In this document: positions 32,721 to 40,876 of the stretch, one piece after another
Layout: each line of letters starts with the position of its first letter
How positions within the stretch are numbered: position 1 is the stretch's first letter
From: CAUYXS01 sp965248495
GTDB lineage: Bacteria; Chloroflexota; Dehalococcoidia; Lucifugimonadales; Australimonadaceae
NCBI GenBank assembly: GCA_965248495.1
Contig: CBDFJL010000003.1
Location: 1,674,001 to 1,738,000 of the forward strand
Direction: 5' to 3'
Length of the DNA stretch: 64,000 nucleotides
The notes under the pieces: generated by a model
Databases searched by the model: none
The model's input: only the letters and a program-made list of their open reading frames with translations
What the model was told of the DNA's origin: nothing
Translations under genes and position numbers: made by a program

Positions 32721-33583
32721 TAGCCACCCCCTCTACATGCGGACCGGCCCTGTTGGCTGTGCGCTGCGCCGTAGCCGTACGCCTCGATGGCGGACCGGGT
32801 CGGGTCACTGCCGACGAAATCGACGAGCTCGCGCACTAGCTCCGGGTGCGCGGTGGACGCGACGCCGACGATGACCTGGTTGAGGCCGCCATGCAAGCAA
32901 CGGTCGACCGGGTGGGAGCTGAGGCCGTTGGCGAGCCCGGCACGGACCTGCGAAAGCGCCACGAACGCAACCTCGGCATTGCCGCTGCGAGCGAACTCGA
33001 GGGCCTGGGAGGCGCTCTCGCCGAAGACGACGCGCGGCTCGACCGCCGCCCACAGGCCGGCGCTGCGGAGCGCGGCCCGCGCTCGCTCTCCATAGGGGGC
33101 CAGCTCGGGGTTGGCGATAGCCAGGTGTCGTACGCGCTCGTCGGCTGCCACCTCATCCCAAGCGGCCGTCACCGACACCGGTAGGCTCGTGACGGTGACC
33201 AGCCGCCCCTCGGCGAACACCTTGATGCGGTCGTCCAGGGCCTGGCCCGCGCCGCCGCCCAGCGACATGGCGTGGCTGGGGTCCGCCGAGGCCAAGGCGT
33301 CGAGCGGCGCTCCCTGCCGGACCTGCTGGGCGAGGGCACCCGAGGAACCCACGATCAGCGTGATCTGAACTCCAGCGTGCGCCTCGAAGGCCGGAGCCAG
33401 CTCCAAGAACAGCGGCTCGAGAGAGGAGGCGACGCCGACCAGGAGGGTCGGGGAGTTGTCGCGGGCCACCCCGCCGCAGGCCGTGATGCCCGCCGCGAAC
33501 GCCAGCACGACGAGGCACGCCGCCCGCCAACCGGTGGGTGAACCGCGCGTTTTTGCACGCCGGTTAGCTCCCGTCCGGGTCAC
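32720..33583 (-). CDS. modA: molybdate-binding lipoprotein
   Basis: 287 residues from GTG 33583, which overlaps the TGA of the upstream universal stress gene (GTGA); an ATG 75 bases earlier is less likely. A basic leader and hydrophobic helix end in a lipobox (GITAC). The type 2 periplasmic binding domain follows: LLVGVASSLEPLFLELAPAF, GSSGALAQQVRQGAPLDALASAD, and NPELAPYGERARAAL (usual ANP-xx-APYG motif). It captures molybdate or tungstate for ModB. Confidence 0.93.
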   Translation of the reverse strand: MTRTGANRRAKTRGSPTGWRAACLVVLAFAAGITACGGVARDNSPTLLVGVASSLEPLFLELAPAFEAHAGVQITLIVGSSGALAQQVRQGAPLDALASADPSHAMSLGGGAGQALDDRIKVFAEGRLVTVTSLPVSVTAAWDEVAADERVRHLAIANPELAPYGERARAALRSAGLWAAVEPRVVFGESASQALEFARSGNAEVAFVALSQVRAGLANGLSSHPVDRCLHGGLNQVIVGVASTAHPELVRELVDFVGSDPTRSAIEAYGYGAAHSQQGRSACRGGG

Positions 33584-34446
33584 CCTGGTCTGACGAGCAG
33601 CACCGGCTGGTGGGGGTCGCGTGCCAGACGATCGCTCACGCTGCCGAGGATCCATCGGCCGAGGCCGGAGCGGCCGTGGGTGCTCATGACCATAAGTCCT
33701 TGGGGATTTTGCTCCGCCAGGTCCATGAGCTTGGCCGATGGGAAGCCCAGCGTCGACTGGCTGCGGACGGTCTCAACGCCGAGGGCACCTGCGCGCTCCA
33801 CCTGGCGGGAAAGGTAGGCGCTCGCCTCACTCTCCGCCGCCTCGATCACGTCTTCCAGCCCCGCCAGGGTGTCGGTTCCCGGCGAGTAGTAGTTCATGAC
33901 CGGGGGGACGGAGCGAACGATGTCGAGGGGCACCGCCAGCCGCCGGGCCAGCTCGACTGCTACCGGCATGGCCTCCTCCGACGCCTCGGACCCGTCCAGC
34001 GGCAGGAAGATGCAGTCCACCATCGCCTGCCCGGCGCGTGGGCCGTCCTCCTGGGCGTGGACCACCAACAGGGGTTGCTCGATCGCGCGCAGAACCTTGT
34101 CCGTCACGCTGCCCAAGACCAGGCGCTTGATGCCGCCGTGCCCGTGCGTGGACATGGCGACCATGGTGTCGGCGTTGGCGGCCGCGCGCTGGGCGATGAG
34201 CTCCGTCGGGTTGCCGATGAGCGCCGCGGTCTCGGCGTTCGGGAACTCGGCGCCTAGGGCTGCGAGATAGCCCTTGGCGGATTCGACTCCCGCCGAAGGG
34301 TCGTCACCGGCACGCAGCCCCTCCGGATCGACAACGTGCAGCAGCTCAACCACGGCGTTGAGGCCGAAGGCGAGGGTCCGCGCGTAGGGGAGGACGGCCT
34401 CGCTGGCCGCGGAGCCATCCAGGGGGACGACGATCCTGCTAAACAT
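33580..34446 (-). CDS. universal stress protein, tandem UspA domains
   Basis: 288 residues with AAGGATGGAG upstream. It has two UspA domains (about 1-140 and 148-288), each with IVVPLDGS or IFLPLDGS at the start and the ATP-binding G-2x-G-9x-G-(S/T) pattern at the end (STHGHGGIKRLVLGSVTDKV and STHGRSGLGRWILGSVSDRL). It is first gene of a coupled three-gene unit with modA and modB, an unusual partner suggesting that molybdate uptake is expressed with a stress response. Confidence 0.93.
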   Translation of the reverse strand: MFSRIVVPLDGSAASEAVLPYARTLAFGLNAVVELLHVVDPEGLRAGDDPSAGVESAKGYLAALGAEFPNAETAALIGNPTELIAQRAAANADTMVAMSTHGHGGIKRLVLGSVTDKVLRAIEQPLLVVHAQEDGPRAGQAMVDCIFLPLDGSEASEEAMPVAVELARRLAVPLDIVRSVPPVMNYYSPGTDTLAGLEDVIEAAESEASAYLSRQVERAGALGVETVRSQSTLGFPSAKLMDLAEQNPQGLMVMSTHGRSGLGRWILGSVSDRLARDPHQPVLLVRPG

Positions 34447-34497
34447 GCTCCATCCTTAGGGCCGACGCCCCCGGCAGGCAATGGCGGCCCGGTCGGC

Positions 34498-35754
34498 CTA
34501 GTCCGTCGCCACCCCGCAGAGGTCCATGGCGGTGAGCGCGTACACCTTCGCTGCCGACACCAGGTCATCCACGAGCATCGCTCGGTTGCCCTCGGCGGTC
34601 ATGGTCTCACGCTGGCGCTTGGGTCCGTAGCAGACGCTGGGGATCCCCAGCTCGTTGAATACGTTGTTGTCGCGCCACATGCTGAGCACCGGCGAGGAGG
34701 GCGGCGCGGGCTCGCCGCCGATGACGCGGGCGTGGGAGCGCTTCAACGCGTCCACCAGCTCCTCGGCGCCTTCCGCGATGTGCCCGCGCTTGTATTCGTA
34801 CGGGACGACGTCGCAGACGAGGCCGAGGTCCTCGCCCAGCTCCTTGAGCTCCTGGACGATGGGTAGGGGCTTCCGTCCGGGGGCCAGGCGCACATCGAGG
34901 TAGATGTAGGCGTAGTCCTCCGTGGTCCGAATCTGATGCACTTGGGCCTTGGGGACGATCTTCCCGCCCCAAAACTCAACGACCTCGCGTTCCTGGTACC
35001 GGCGGGCCCACTCCTCAAGGGCGACGATGAGGTGGGCGGACTTTTCGTACGGGTTGGGGTTGTCCTTCCACGTGTCGCCGCGGTTCAGGCGGGGTGTGTA
35101 CACGCGACGGCCCTTGACCGATATGCGCAGGCGCAGGTTGCCGGCGTCGGCCGCGATGATCGTGAACTCGGACGTCTCGCCGACGAGCGCGTAGTCCGCG
35201 ATGACGCCACGGTTGATCGCCCACTCGGTACCGAAGCCCTCGCCGGGGTAGTTGACCCCTTGGCGCTCGTCGACCGAGGGCGCGCCGGTTTCGAAGTCGA
35301 CGCCCATGACGGTGAGGTTGCCGCGCAGGGCCACGCCGGATTTCTTGATCGCGCGCATGGCGATCATCTCGGCGCACAGCTGCGCCTTGTCGTTGATCAT
35401 GCCCTTCCCGAACAGCAGATCGCCGTCGACCCAGGTGCCGCGCATGCGCACTTCAGAGGCGGACGCGTCCGGCGGCGGCGGCTCTCCCGCGTCCATGTGG
35501 GCGTTCATGATCAGGCTCGGCCCACCGCCGGCGCCGCGCAGCTCGCCGATGGCGTTGACCGCTTCCGGCGTGATGTGCTGAAGGTAGGCGGGTATGCCTG
35601 CGTCGCCCAGCCAGCTCACCACCGATTCGCCGACGGCCAGTGTGTGGCCTGCGTAGTCGGGCAGGTTCCCAATCCGTAAGCAAAGGTCAATGAGGTCTTG
35701 TTTGTCGGCCTCGACGACGCGCGTGACCTTGTCCGCAGTGCTCGTGTTGACCAT
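34498..35754 (-). CDS. M20 family metallopeptidase (acetylornithine deacetylase/desuccinylase-like)
   Basis: 418 residues. Metal-site motifs include NAHMDAGE (His86, Asp88) and LLFGKGMINDKA with its Asp. The segment where the catalytic Glu-Glu pair is usual reads GVDFETGAPS, so one of the pair appears changed. A dimerisation domain (about 205-325) and VCYGPKRQRETMTAEGNRAM near the end follow. The family hydrolyses amide bonds of N-acyl amino acids or dipeptides; the substrate is unknown. The gene stands alone. Confidence 0.85.
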   Translation of the reverse strand: MVNTSTADKVTRVVEADKQDLIDLCLRIGNLPDYAGHTLAVGESVVSWLGDAGIPAYLQHITPEAVNAIGELRGAGGGPSLIMNAHMDAGEPPPPDASASEVRMRGTWVDGDLLFGKGMINDKAQLCAEMIAMRAIKKSGVALRGNLTVMGVDFETGAPSVDERQGVNYPGEGFGTEWAINRGVIADYALVGETSEFTIIAADAGNLRLRISVKGRRVYTPRLNRGDTWKDNPNPYEKSAHLIVALEEWARRYQEREVVEFWGGKIVPKAQVHQIRTTEDYAYIYLDVRLAPGRKPLPIVQELKELGEDLGLVCDVVPYEYKRGHIAEGAEELVDALKRSHARVIGGEPAPPSSPVLSMWRDNNVFNELGIPSVCYGPKRQRETMTAEGNRAMLVDDLVSAAKVYALTAMDLCGVATD

Positions 35755-36132
35755 GGCATCTCCCCTGGCGGAGCGAGGGTGTGAGCGGCTGTCGAAGACC
35801 TCATGCGCCGCTTCGTGGTGCGGTGCGTAGGGTAGCGCAGCCTCGTATCTCGGTCAAACGGCCGGGGGCCCCGAACGGAACGAGGAGCGGCCTGTCTGCG
35901 GTTGGGCGGAGCTTGGGATAGGGCACAGCACCGAGAGCCCCCTTCCCAGAACGGCCTCGGAGCGAAAGAGACCCAGAGTATTTACCAGCAAAAACCAGAT
36001 AGTAGGGTTGCGAGAGTGCTATATAGTTGCTGTGTAATACAGAATATATAGATATAACCGCTTGACTCGGTAGGATAAACCAGATAGTCTGGCCTCGGTC
36101 CAGGACCGAGGTCCGGTTTTGACGGAGGAGAA
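35755..36132. promoter_or_regulatory. AT-rich control region of the winged-helix gene
   Basis: The 35970-36090 part is the most AT-rich of the window. AAACCAGATAGT occurs twice (35992-36003 and 36077-36088), the second within the palindrome CCAGATAGTCTGG (36080-36092). A perfect 9-1-9 palindrome spans 36093-36111 just before the GGAGGAG ribosome site. Promoter candidates are TTGCTG (36027) with TAGATA at 16 bases or GATATA at 18. The layout fits autorepression. Confidence 0.55.
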
Positions 36133-36900
36133 ATGGCAAAGCTAGGTCCGTATTCGTATCCCGACATCCGTTTTGGGGACGCTGTCGAGATTGCCGGCCG
36201 CATCGCCACTAAGTTCAAGGGAACGGTGAGCGTGAAGGGCCTGGCTTGGGAGCTGGGCATGGCGGAGGGCAGCGGCACGTTGTTCGCGAAGGTGGCCGCT
36301 CTGCGGGACTTCGGTCTCGTGGAGGGCCGTGGTGAGCTGCGTGTCTCCCCGCTGGCCCAGCGGGTGTTACACCCGGCGACGTCTGAAGAGGGCCGAGCGG
36401 CCCGCGCCGAGGCATTCCAGCGTGTCGACCTGCTTCGGCAGCTCTACGCACGGTTTCAAGGCGAGATCCCCGACGACATGGGCCTGCTGGTGGGCATCGA
36501 GGAGATCACCCGGTCACCCCGGGACGAGATCGTCCGCCGGGCGTCTCTCATCCAGAAACACTTAACCGACGCGGTTCGTGTGATGGGACGACGCGTTGAG
36601 CCAGGAAATAAACCAGAATATTCTGGAAGAAACCGGATAACGAATACACCGCCGGCACGGGGCGAAGCATCAAAAGCGATCCCTGACGAGGCGGTGACCG
36701 ATGGTTTGAGCCTGGCCGCGGCCGGGCGCAGGCTGTCTGTGCCGCTGACCCCTGCGTACGTCGATGTGGCCATTAGCCTGCTGACCACCATCCGACGCGA
36801 GCTGGTCGCCGGCGAGGCGCCGGAGAACGATGCAACGGATGGCGCTGTGGCGGATCAGACTGCGATCAACGATCGGGTGGCCACACCGAAGAAAACCTGA
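36133..36900 (+). CDS. winged-helix DNA-binding protein of unknown family
   Basis: 255 residues with GGAGGAG upstream. The N-terminal half (about 10-80) is a winged-helix-like domain: FGDAVEIAGRIATKF, VSVKGLAWELGMAEGSGTLF, LRDFGLVEGRGELRVSPLA. A helical segment (about 90-150) follows with EAFQRVDLLRQLYARFQG and RRASLIQKHLTDAV. This pattern is shared by hypothetical proteins of archaea, phages and Chloroflexota. The last 100 residues are low-complexity plus a short LTPAYVDVAISLL helix. Palindromes at the promoter and one inside the gene suggest self-binding. Confidence 0.65.
   Translation: MAKLGPYSYPDIRFGDAVEIAGRIATKFKGTVSVKGLAWELGMAEGSGTLFAKVAALRDFGLVEGRGELRVSPLAQRVLHPATSEEGRAARAEAFQRVDLLRQLYARFQGEIPDDMGLLVGIEEITRSPRDEIVRRASLIQKHLTDAVRVMGRRVEPGNKPEYSGRNRITNTPPARGEASKAIPDEAVTDGLSLAAAGRRLSVPLTPAYVDVAISLLTTIRRELVAGEAPENDATDGAVADQTAINDRVATPKKT
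36613..36626. promoter_or_regulatory. intragenic palindrome CCAGAATATTCTGG
   Basis: A perfect 14-bp palindrome inside the winged-helix gene, within an AT-richer patch (36600-36660). It shares the CCAGA...TCTGG arms of the promoter palindrome at 36080-36092. Confidence 0.45.
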
Positions 36901-36996
36901 CGCTGAGGTGTCCGGCGCGGGCTGACGAGGTTGGACGAATGCGGCAGCCCCGGCTCGACAATGCGCTTTCCATCATGAACTCCCGTGGCGCGGGAG

Positions 36997-37023
36997 AAGG
37001 GCCCGACTAAGTCGGGCCCTTTT
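36997..37023 (+). terminator. rho-independent terminator after winged-helix gene
   Basis: An 11-bp stem AAGGGCCCGAC (36997-37007) with GTCGGGCCCTT (37011-37021), a 3-base loop and a TTTT tail. It lies about 95 bases after the stop codon. Confidence 0.85.
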
Positions 37024-37285
37024 CATGGGCGGCCTGCATGGGCGAAAGGCGGTTACGAGGACTCAGCGCCGGTGTGGGCCGCACCCACGGGGCGGGTTCA
37101 TCTCGGAAGGGACTGGTCTGCCGTCTGCTGTGACGCTGGGCTCATGCGTCGTCAGACGTCCGGCACCCCCGGGGTTGGCAGACGCATACAGCGCCAGCAT
37201 GTGGGCAGCGTTACGCGCATCACGGCCCCCAGCATGCGGGAGCCCCCGCGCGAGGGGCAAGCCGGCGCTTGCCGGTGGAAGGGGG
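37024..37285. other. intergenic stretch, nothing recognised
   Basis: About 260 bases between the terminator and the rhomboid stop codon. Frames are short and look like shadows. Short GC-rich inverted repeats occur near 37240-37285 (GCCGGCGCTTGCCGG) and may terminate the rhomboid transcript. Confidence 0.35.
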
Positions 37286-38047
37286 CTACCCCGGTGGCCA
37301 CCGACGACGGCGTGCCATTATCGGCTCGCGCCTGGCCAGCTTGTACAGCACCGCGATGACCAGTCCTGCTGCGAAGCCCCCCAGGTGGGCGAAGTAGGCG
37401 ACGCCGCTGCCTGCGCTCGATGCCCCCAGCGAGCCGACGCCGTTGAATGCCTGGAGCAGCACCCACGCGCCGATGAGCCACACGGCGGCGAGCCGGGCGT
37501 GGAACACGAGGCCGACGAAGAACAGCGTGTCGACTCTGCTGTAGGGGAACAGGACGAGGTACGCGCCCAGGACCCCCGCGATGGCGCCGCTGGCTCCGAT
37601 CATCGGGACGGTGCTCTCCGGATCGATGATCGCTTGTGCGAACACCGCCGCCACGCCAGCGATCAGGTAGAACGTCAGGAAGCGGACCCGGCCGAACCGG
37701 TCCTCGACGTTGTCGCCGAAGACCCACAGGAAGACCATGTTCCCGGCGAGGTGGAGAAAGCCTCCGTGCAGGAACATCGAGCTGAACACGGTCGCCCACG
37801 TCGGGATAGGCGAGGTGAGGTCCACCGACACGATGGATGCGTCCAAGCGCAGGCGCTCCGTCCCGAGCTCGACGCTCCGCAGGAGCTCAGCGGGAATGAC
37901 GCCGAACTGGAAGGTGAATATGAACTCGTCGAGGTCGGTGATGACGTAGGACTGGTAGAGCCAGACGACGACGTTGATGGCCACAAGCGCGTAGGTGACG
38001 AGTGGTCTCTCACGACGGTGGATGTCGGGGTCGTTGATGGGGATCAT
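37286..38047 (-). CDS. rhomboid family intramembrane serine protease
   Basis: 253 residues from ATG 38047; the family N-terminus MIPINDPDIHRRERPLVTYALVAINVVVW starts there. Six helices are visible. Conserved parts are FLHGGFLHLAGNMVFLWVFGDNVED, the nucleophile Ser153 in GASGAIAGVLGAY and His221 in FAHLGGFAAG. It cleaves membrane proteins within the bilayer. The insertion between helices 1 and 2 (about 45-90, GTERLRLDASIVSVDLTSP) is a usual bacterial form. Confidence 0.93.
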   Translation of the reverse strand: MIPINDPDIHRRERPLVTYALVAINVVVWLYQSYVITDLDEFIFTFQFGVIPAELLRSVELGTERLRLDASIVSVDLTSPIPTWATVFSSMFLHGGFLHLAGNMVFLWVFGDNVEDRFGRVRFLTFYLIAGVAAVFAQAIIDPESTVPMIGASGAIAGVLGAYLVLFPYSRVDTLFFVGLVFHARLAAVWLIGAWVLLQAFNGVGSLGASSAGSGVAYFAHLGGFAAGLVIAVLYKLARREPIMARRRRWPPG

Positions 38048-38383
38048 TGCCAGCCGGCCTGGGGCCACCAAGTATCACACCGGCACGCGCATCGCGGGGT
38101 CGCACGGGTACGGTGGCGGCGTGGCGGCCCAGCAGTCCGAGGCGCGTCGGGCGCATCAACCGGGGGTGAGCGCCAGGAGGCCCATGACCACGACGAGCAG
38201 GCCGACCCCGATGATTCGTTCGCGCATTCGACCACGGTCGCACCGGCGTCCCTGGGCCACTTCGGGGTAGCCACCAGGCCGCCTGCGGATTAGCCCTCAA
38301 GCCTCGTTCACGTTGCGTCCGCCCAGGGAGTTTTGGGGGCCAGCCCTCTCGGAGGGGGGCGGCATTGCCCCTACGATGGGATC
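38048..38383. other. intergenic stretch before lipoprotein gene
   Basis: About 335 bases. The only candidate is a 23-residue hydrophobic frame on the minus strand (38156-38227, MRERIIGVGLLVVVMGLLAL then TPG), which lacks a ribosome site. Confidence 0.35.
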
Positions 38384-39727
38384 ATGCGCCACGTCGGTTT
38401 CATGCCGGCCCTTGGCCTGATCGCCGCGCTGGCCGTGGCATGCGGCGGGCAGACCGCGCCTGCGCAGCCGCCCACGCAGCCGTCGATTGCGCTCGCGGTC
38501 GCCAGCCCCACGGCCACGCCGACCCCGACAGCCGCCGCGCCCGACTCGACGGCCACGGCAACACCGTCACCCACGGCCACAACCGGTACGTCCGTGCAAT
38601 CCCCGGCGCCGATCTCGGCCACGCCGACACCGACTCTGACCGGCCAGACCCCGGCGGGTCAGGAAGCCCACGGCAGCGCGCAGGCCGCCCCTGACGTCGG
38701 CTCGCCAGCCACCCAGCCCCCGCCCTACGCAGACCCGAGGCTCGAGGGCTGCGTCAGCGACCCATCGCCCACCTTTGCAAACCACTACACCGATCTGAGC
38801 CAGATCGACTTCATCAACCCGACCATCGTCACGAGCGGCAACTGGCTCAAGAACCGCCAATACCACAAGGTGGTGACCGACGCTGGCAACAATGCCCCGC
38901 TCGTGCCCCTCTACGCGCCCACGGACGCCGTGGCCATTGAGGTGACGCACTACCGGGCGATGATGCAGCCGTGGGTGGGCGAGCCATTCCTGTTATCGCA
39001 GTTCGACGTGCGCTTCCAGGCGACCTGCGAGGTGCGCTACTGGTTCGACCACATCAGCCAGCTCGCTGAGCCCTTCGCGTCGCTGGCACCCGCCGAAGGC
39101 TCGCTCACGACCCAGGACGCGGCTGTAGCGATCAATGTCGAGGTGAAGGCCGGCGACATCATCGGCTGGAGCAGCGGCACGGAGCCCGCGCACGTCTGGG
39201 ACTTCGTCATCGTGAACACGGCCAAGACGAGCACGTTCGCGAACCAGGCGCGCTACGAGGGCACGGGCAACCTCGGGCACATTCTGCACACCGACTGCCC
39301 ATCCAGCTACATGAGCGATGAGATGCGGGCGACGCACGAGGCGAAGTTCGCATCGTGGCAGGGCAAGCTCGACGGCTACGAGTGCCAGCCCTCGGTCGAC
39401 GTACTGGGCGCGCTCACGGGTGGTTGGTTCCAAACGCCATACAACGGCTCGCTCGCGTTCCCGCCTGCCGACTGGGGCCTCGTGGCCAAGATCGCGGCCG
39501 ACGGCTACGTGGACGTCAACGGACCCAGCTTCAACATCCGCACGGCGCCCTCGCACGCGACCTTCGCCGATCCAGACGCGGTTACGGGCGAGCACTGCTT
39601 CGAGGACCGCAAGGGACAGGGCCACGTCTACGTGAAGCTGCTCTCAGACGTGGAGTTGGCGGCTGCGTCCGGTTCGGGGTCCTGTCCCGCGTCGTTACCC
39701 GCGGGCGCCCAGACCTTCTACCGCTAG
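38384..39727 (+). CDS. large lipoprotein with a degenerate LytM/M23-like domain
   Basis: 447 residues from ATG 38384. Signal and lipobox (ALAVACGG) are followed by a Pro/Thr/Ala-rich stalk to about 120. A middle domain (about 155-290) has the order of an M23/LytM beta fold: APTDAVAIEV, then RYWFDHISQL, VEVKAGDIIGWSSG and HVWDFVIVN. The zinc-binding HxxxD and HxH residues are not kept. The C-terminal region contains LHTDCPSSYMSDEM and a paired-Cys end. It is surface-anchored, perhaps a non-catalytic binder. Related proteins seem common in Chloroflexota, but I know no function. Confidence 0.65.
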   Translation: MRHVGFMPALGLIAALAVACGGQTAPAQPPTQPSIALAVASPTATPTPTAAAPDSTATATPSPTATTGTSVQSPAPISATPTPTLTGQTPAGQEAHGSAQAAPDVGSPATQPPPYADPRLEGCVSDPSPTFANHYTDLSQIDFINPTIVTSGNWLKNRQYHKVVTDAGNNAPLVPLYAPTDAVAIEVTHYRAMMQPWVGEPFLLSQFDVRFQATCEVRYWFDHISQLAEPFASLAPAEGSLTTQDAAVAINVEVKAGDIIGWSSGTEPAHVWDFVIVNTAKTSTFANQARYEGTGNLGHILHTDCPSSYMSDEMRATHEAKFASWQGKLDGYECQPSVDVLGALTGGWFQTPYNGSLAFPPADWGLVAKIAADGYVDVNGPSFNIRTAPSHATFADPDAVTGEHCFEDRKGQGHVYVKLLSDVELAAASGSGSCPASLPAGAQTFYR

Positions 39728-39860
39728 CCGCGATGGCGCGGACGAGGTGGCGTGCAGGCCGCTGGACCCGATGTCGGCACGGATGGCGTTTGCCGCCTAG
39801 CGGCGCTTGGAAGAGGGAGGTTCTTCCCACCCAGCCCGCCCCGCCGCGCTATGGCGCGTA

Positions 39861-40388
39861 CTAGCCGCCTCGAATGAGCGCGTTGGAGGGCAGGATGGGG
39901 TTGAGCGCCTTGGCGGCCTGCTGCGCGCCCACGACGGGCAGGTTCCCCGGCTCTAGCAGCCCGATCTGCATGAGCACCGTCGCCTGGTCCCAGTAGATGT
40001 GCTCGTGCGCAAGCTTGTCGCCCTCGAACTGCACCACGACGATGAACGGCACCTCGACCCGCTTGCCGGTGGGCGCGACCCCAGGCAGCATCCAGTCCAT
40101 GGGGACGCTGTGCGTGAACTTGAACACGAACTCGTCGATGAGCCTGTCCTCGCCCACGGTGCGGGATATGGGGACCAGCTCGACGTCCGGTGGCATCTGC
40201 GGGATGAAGTGCGTGGAGTAGAAGTGGTCGAGCGCCGGCTTGCCGTGCCCGCCGGTTAGCACCGGGATGTGGTTCACGTACGCGCCCTCGACCATCGTGT
40301 CGAGCGTGTGGGGCGTGCTCTTGGTGTCGAACTCGTGGCGTAGGTGCTCTTCCCACAGCGCGACGAGGTCCGGCTTCTTGGTCGTCAT
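39861..40388 (-). CDS. SnoaL/NTF2-like ester cyclase family protein
   Basis: 175 residues. The sequence LWEEHLRHEFDTKSTPHTLDTM, then YVNHIPVLTGGHGKPALDHFYSTHF, fits the NTF2-like cone of SnoaL-type polyketide cyclases. So does the late HEHIYWDQATVLMQIGLL motif, where the His/Asp pair is typical. The C-terminus ends NALIRGG. The activity is unknown; relatives act on small cyclic esters or are annotated only by fold. The RidA gene is just upstream in the same direction. Confidence 0.8.
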   Translation of the reverse strand: MTTKKPDLVALWEEHLRHEFDTKSTPHTLDTMVEGAYVNHIPVLTGGHGKPALDHFYSTHFIPQMPPDVELVPISRTVGEDRLIDEFVFKFTHSVPMDWMLPGVAPTGKRVEVPFIVVVQFEGDKLAHEHIYWDQATVLMQIGLLEPGNLPVVGAQQAAKALNPILPSNALIRGG

Positions 40389-40463
40389 GGTCTGCTCCTG
40401 GGCGGCGTGCCCTTGTCCGCCCGATGTTACACGCGCGGCTAGGCGCCGGAGCCGACGATGGCC

Positions 40464-40838
40464 TCAGCCTCGATTCTCGACCAGCATCGCGGGCTGCGCC
40501 AGCGCGGTGATGCCGTAGAGAGCGGTCGCCGGGCGCACGGCGTCGAAGCGCTCCTTGTGGGCGCGGGTAAACGCGGCGGCCTGCGTGATGTCGGTGACGA
40601 AGGCCCGTGTGCGACCCACATCGGCCAGCGAAGCGCCTGCCTGCTCCAGCGCACGCTGGATCTTGCCGAGGACGACGACGCACTGGCCGTACATGTCGCC
40701 CGCGGCTTGGATTTCACCGTTGTCGTTCAGTGCCGCCGTGCCCGCGATGTGGACCACGTCGCCGACGCGCACCGCGCGGGAATAGGCGCCCGCGTCCTCG
40801 GTCGGCGTGCCGGTAAAGAAATTCTGCCGCTTGGCCAT
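40464..40838 (-). CDS. RidA family protein (3'-end frameshift)
   Basis: From ATG 40838 (AGGAGG upstream) the protein reads as a RidA/YjgF trimer subunit: YSRAVRVGDVVHIAGTAAL, YGQCVVVLGKIQRALEQAGA, VGRTRAFVTDI and RPATALYGITALA. The frame as written ends LVENRG at 40464. Removing one base from the TT at 40474-40475 (AA on the coding strand) gives the normal family end LVEIEAEAIVGSGA, stopping at 40439, 132 residues. RidA enzymes hydrolyse reactive enamines; here the missing 13 residues include part of the last strand. This is likely a read error or a very recent mutation. Confidence 0.85.
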   Translation of the reverse strand: MAKRQNFFTGTPTEDAGAYSRAVRVGDVVHIAGTAALNDNGEIQAAGDMYGQCVVVLGKIQRALEQAGASLADVGRTRAFVTDITQAAAFTRAHKERFDAVRPATALYGITALAQPAMLVENRG

Positions 40839-40876
40839 GGCCTGCCTCCTGGGGTGGCTCGGGAGGATAGCGGGGG

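Noticed and set aside
38156..38227. 23-residue hydrophobic peptide frame on the minus strand
   Set aside because: It looks like a transmembrane peptide, but has no ribosome site and is too short to judge without conservation data.
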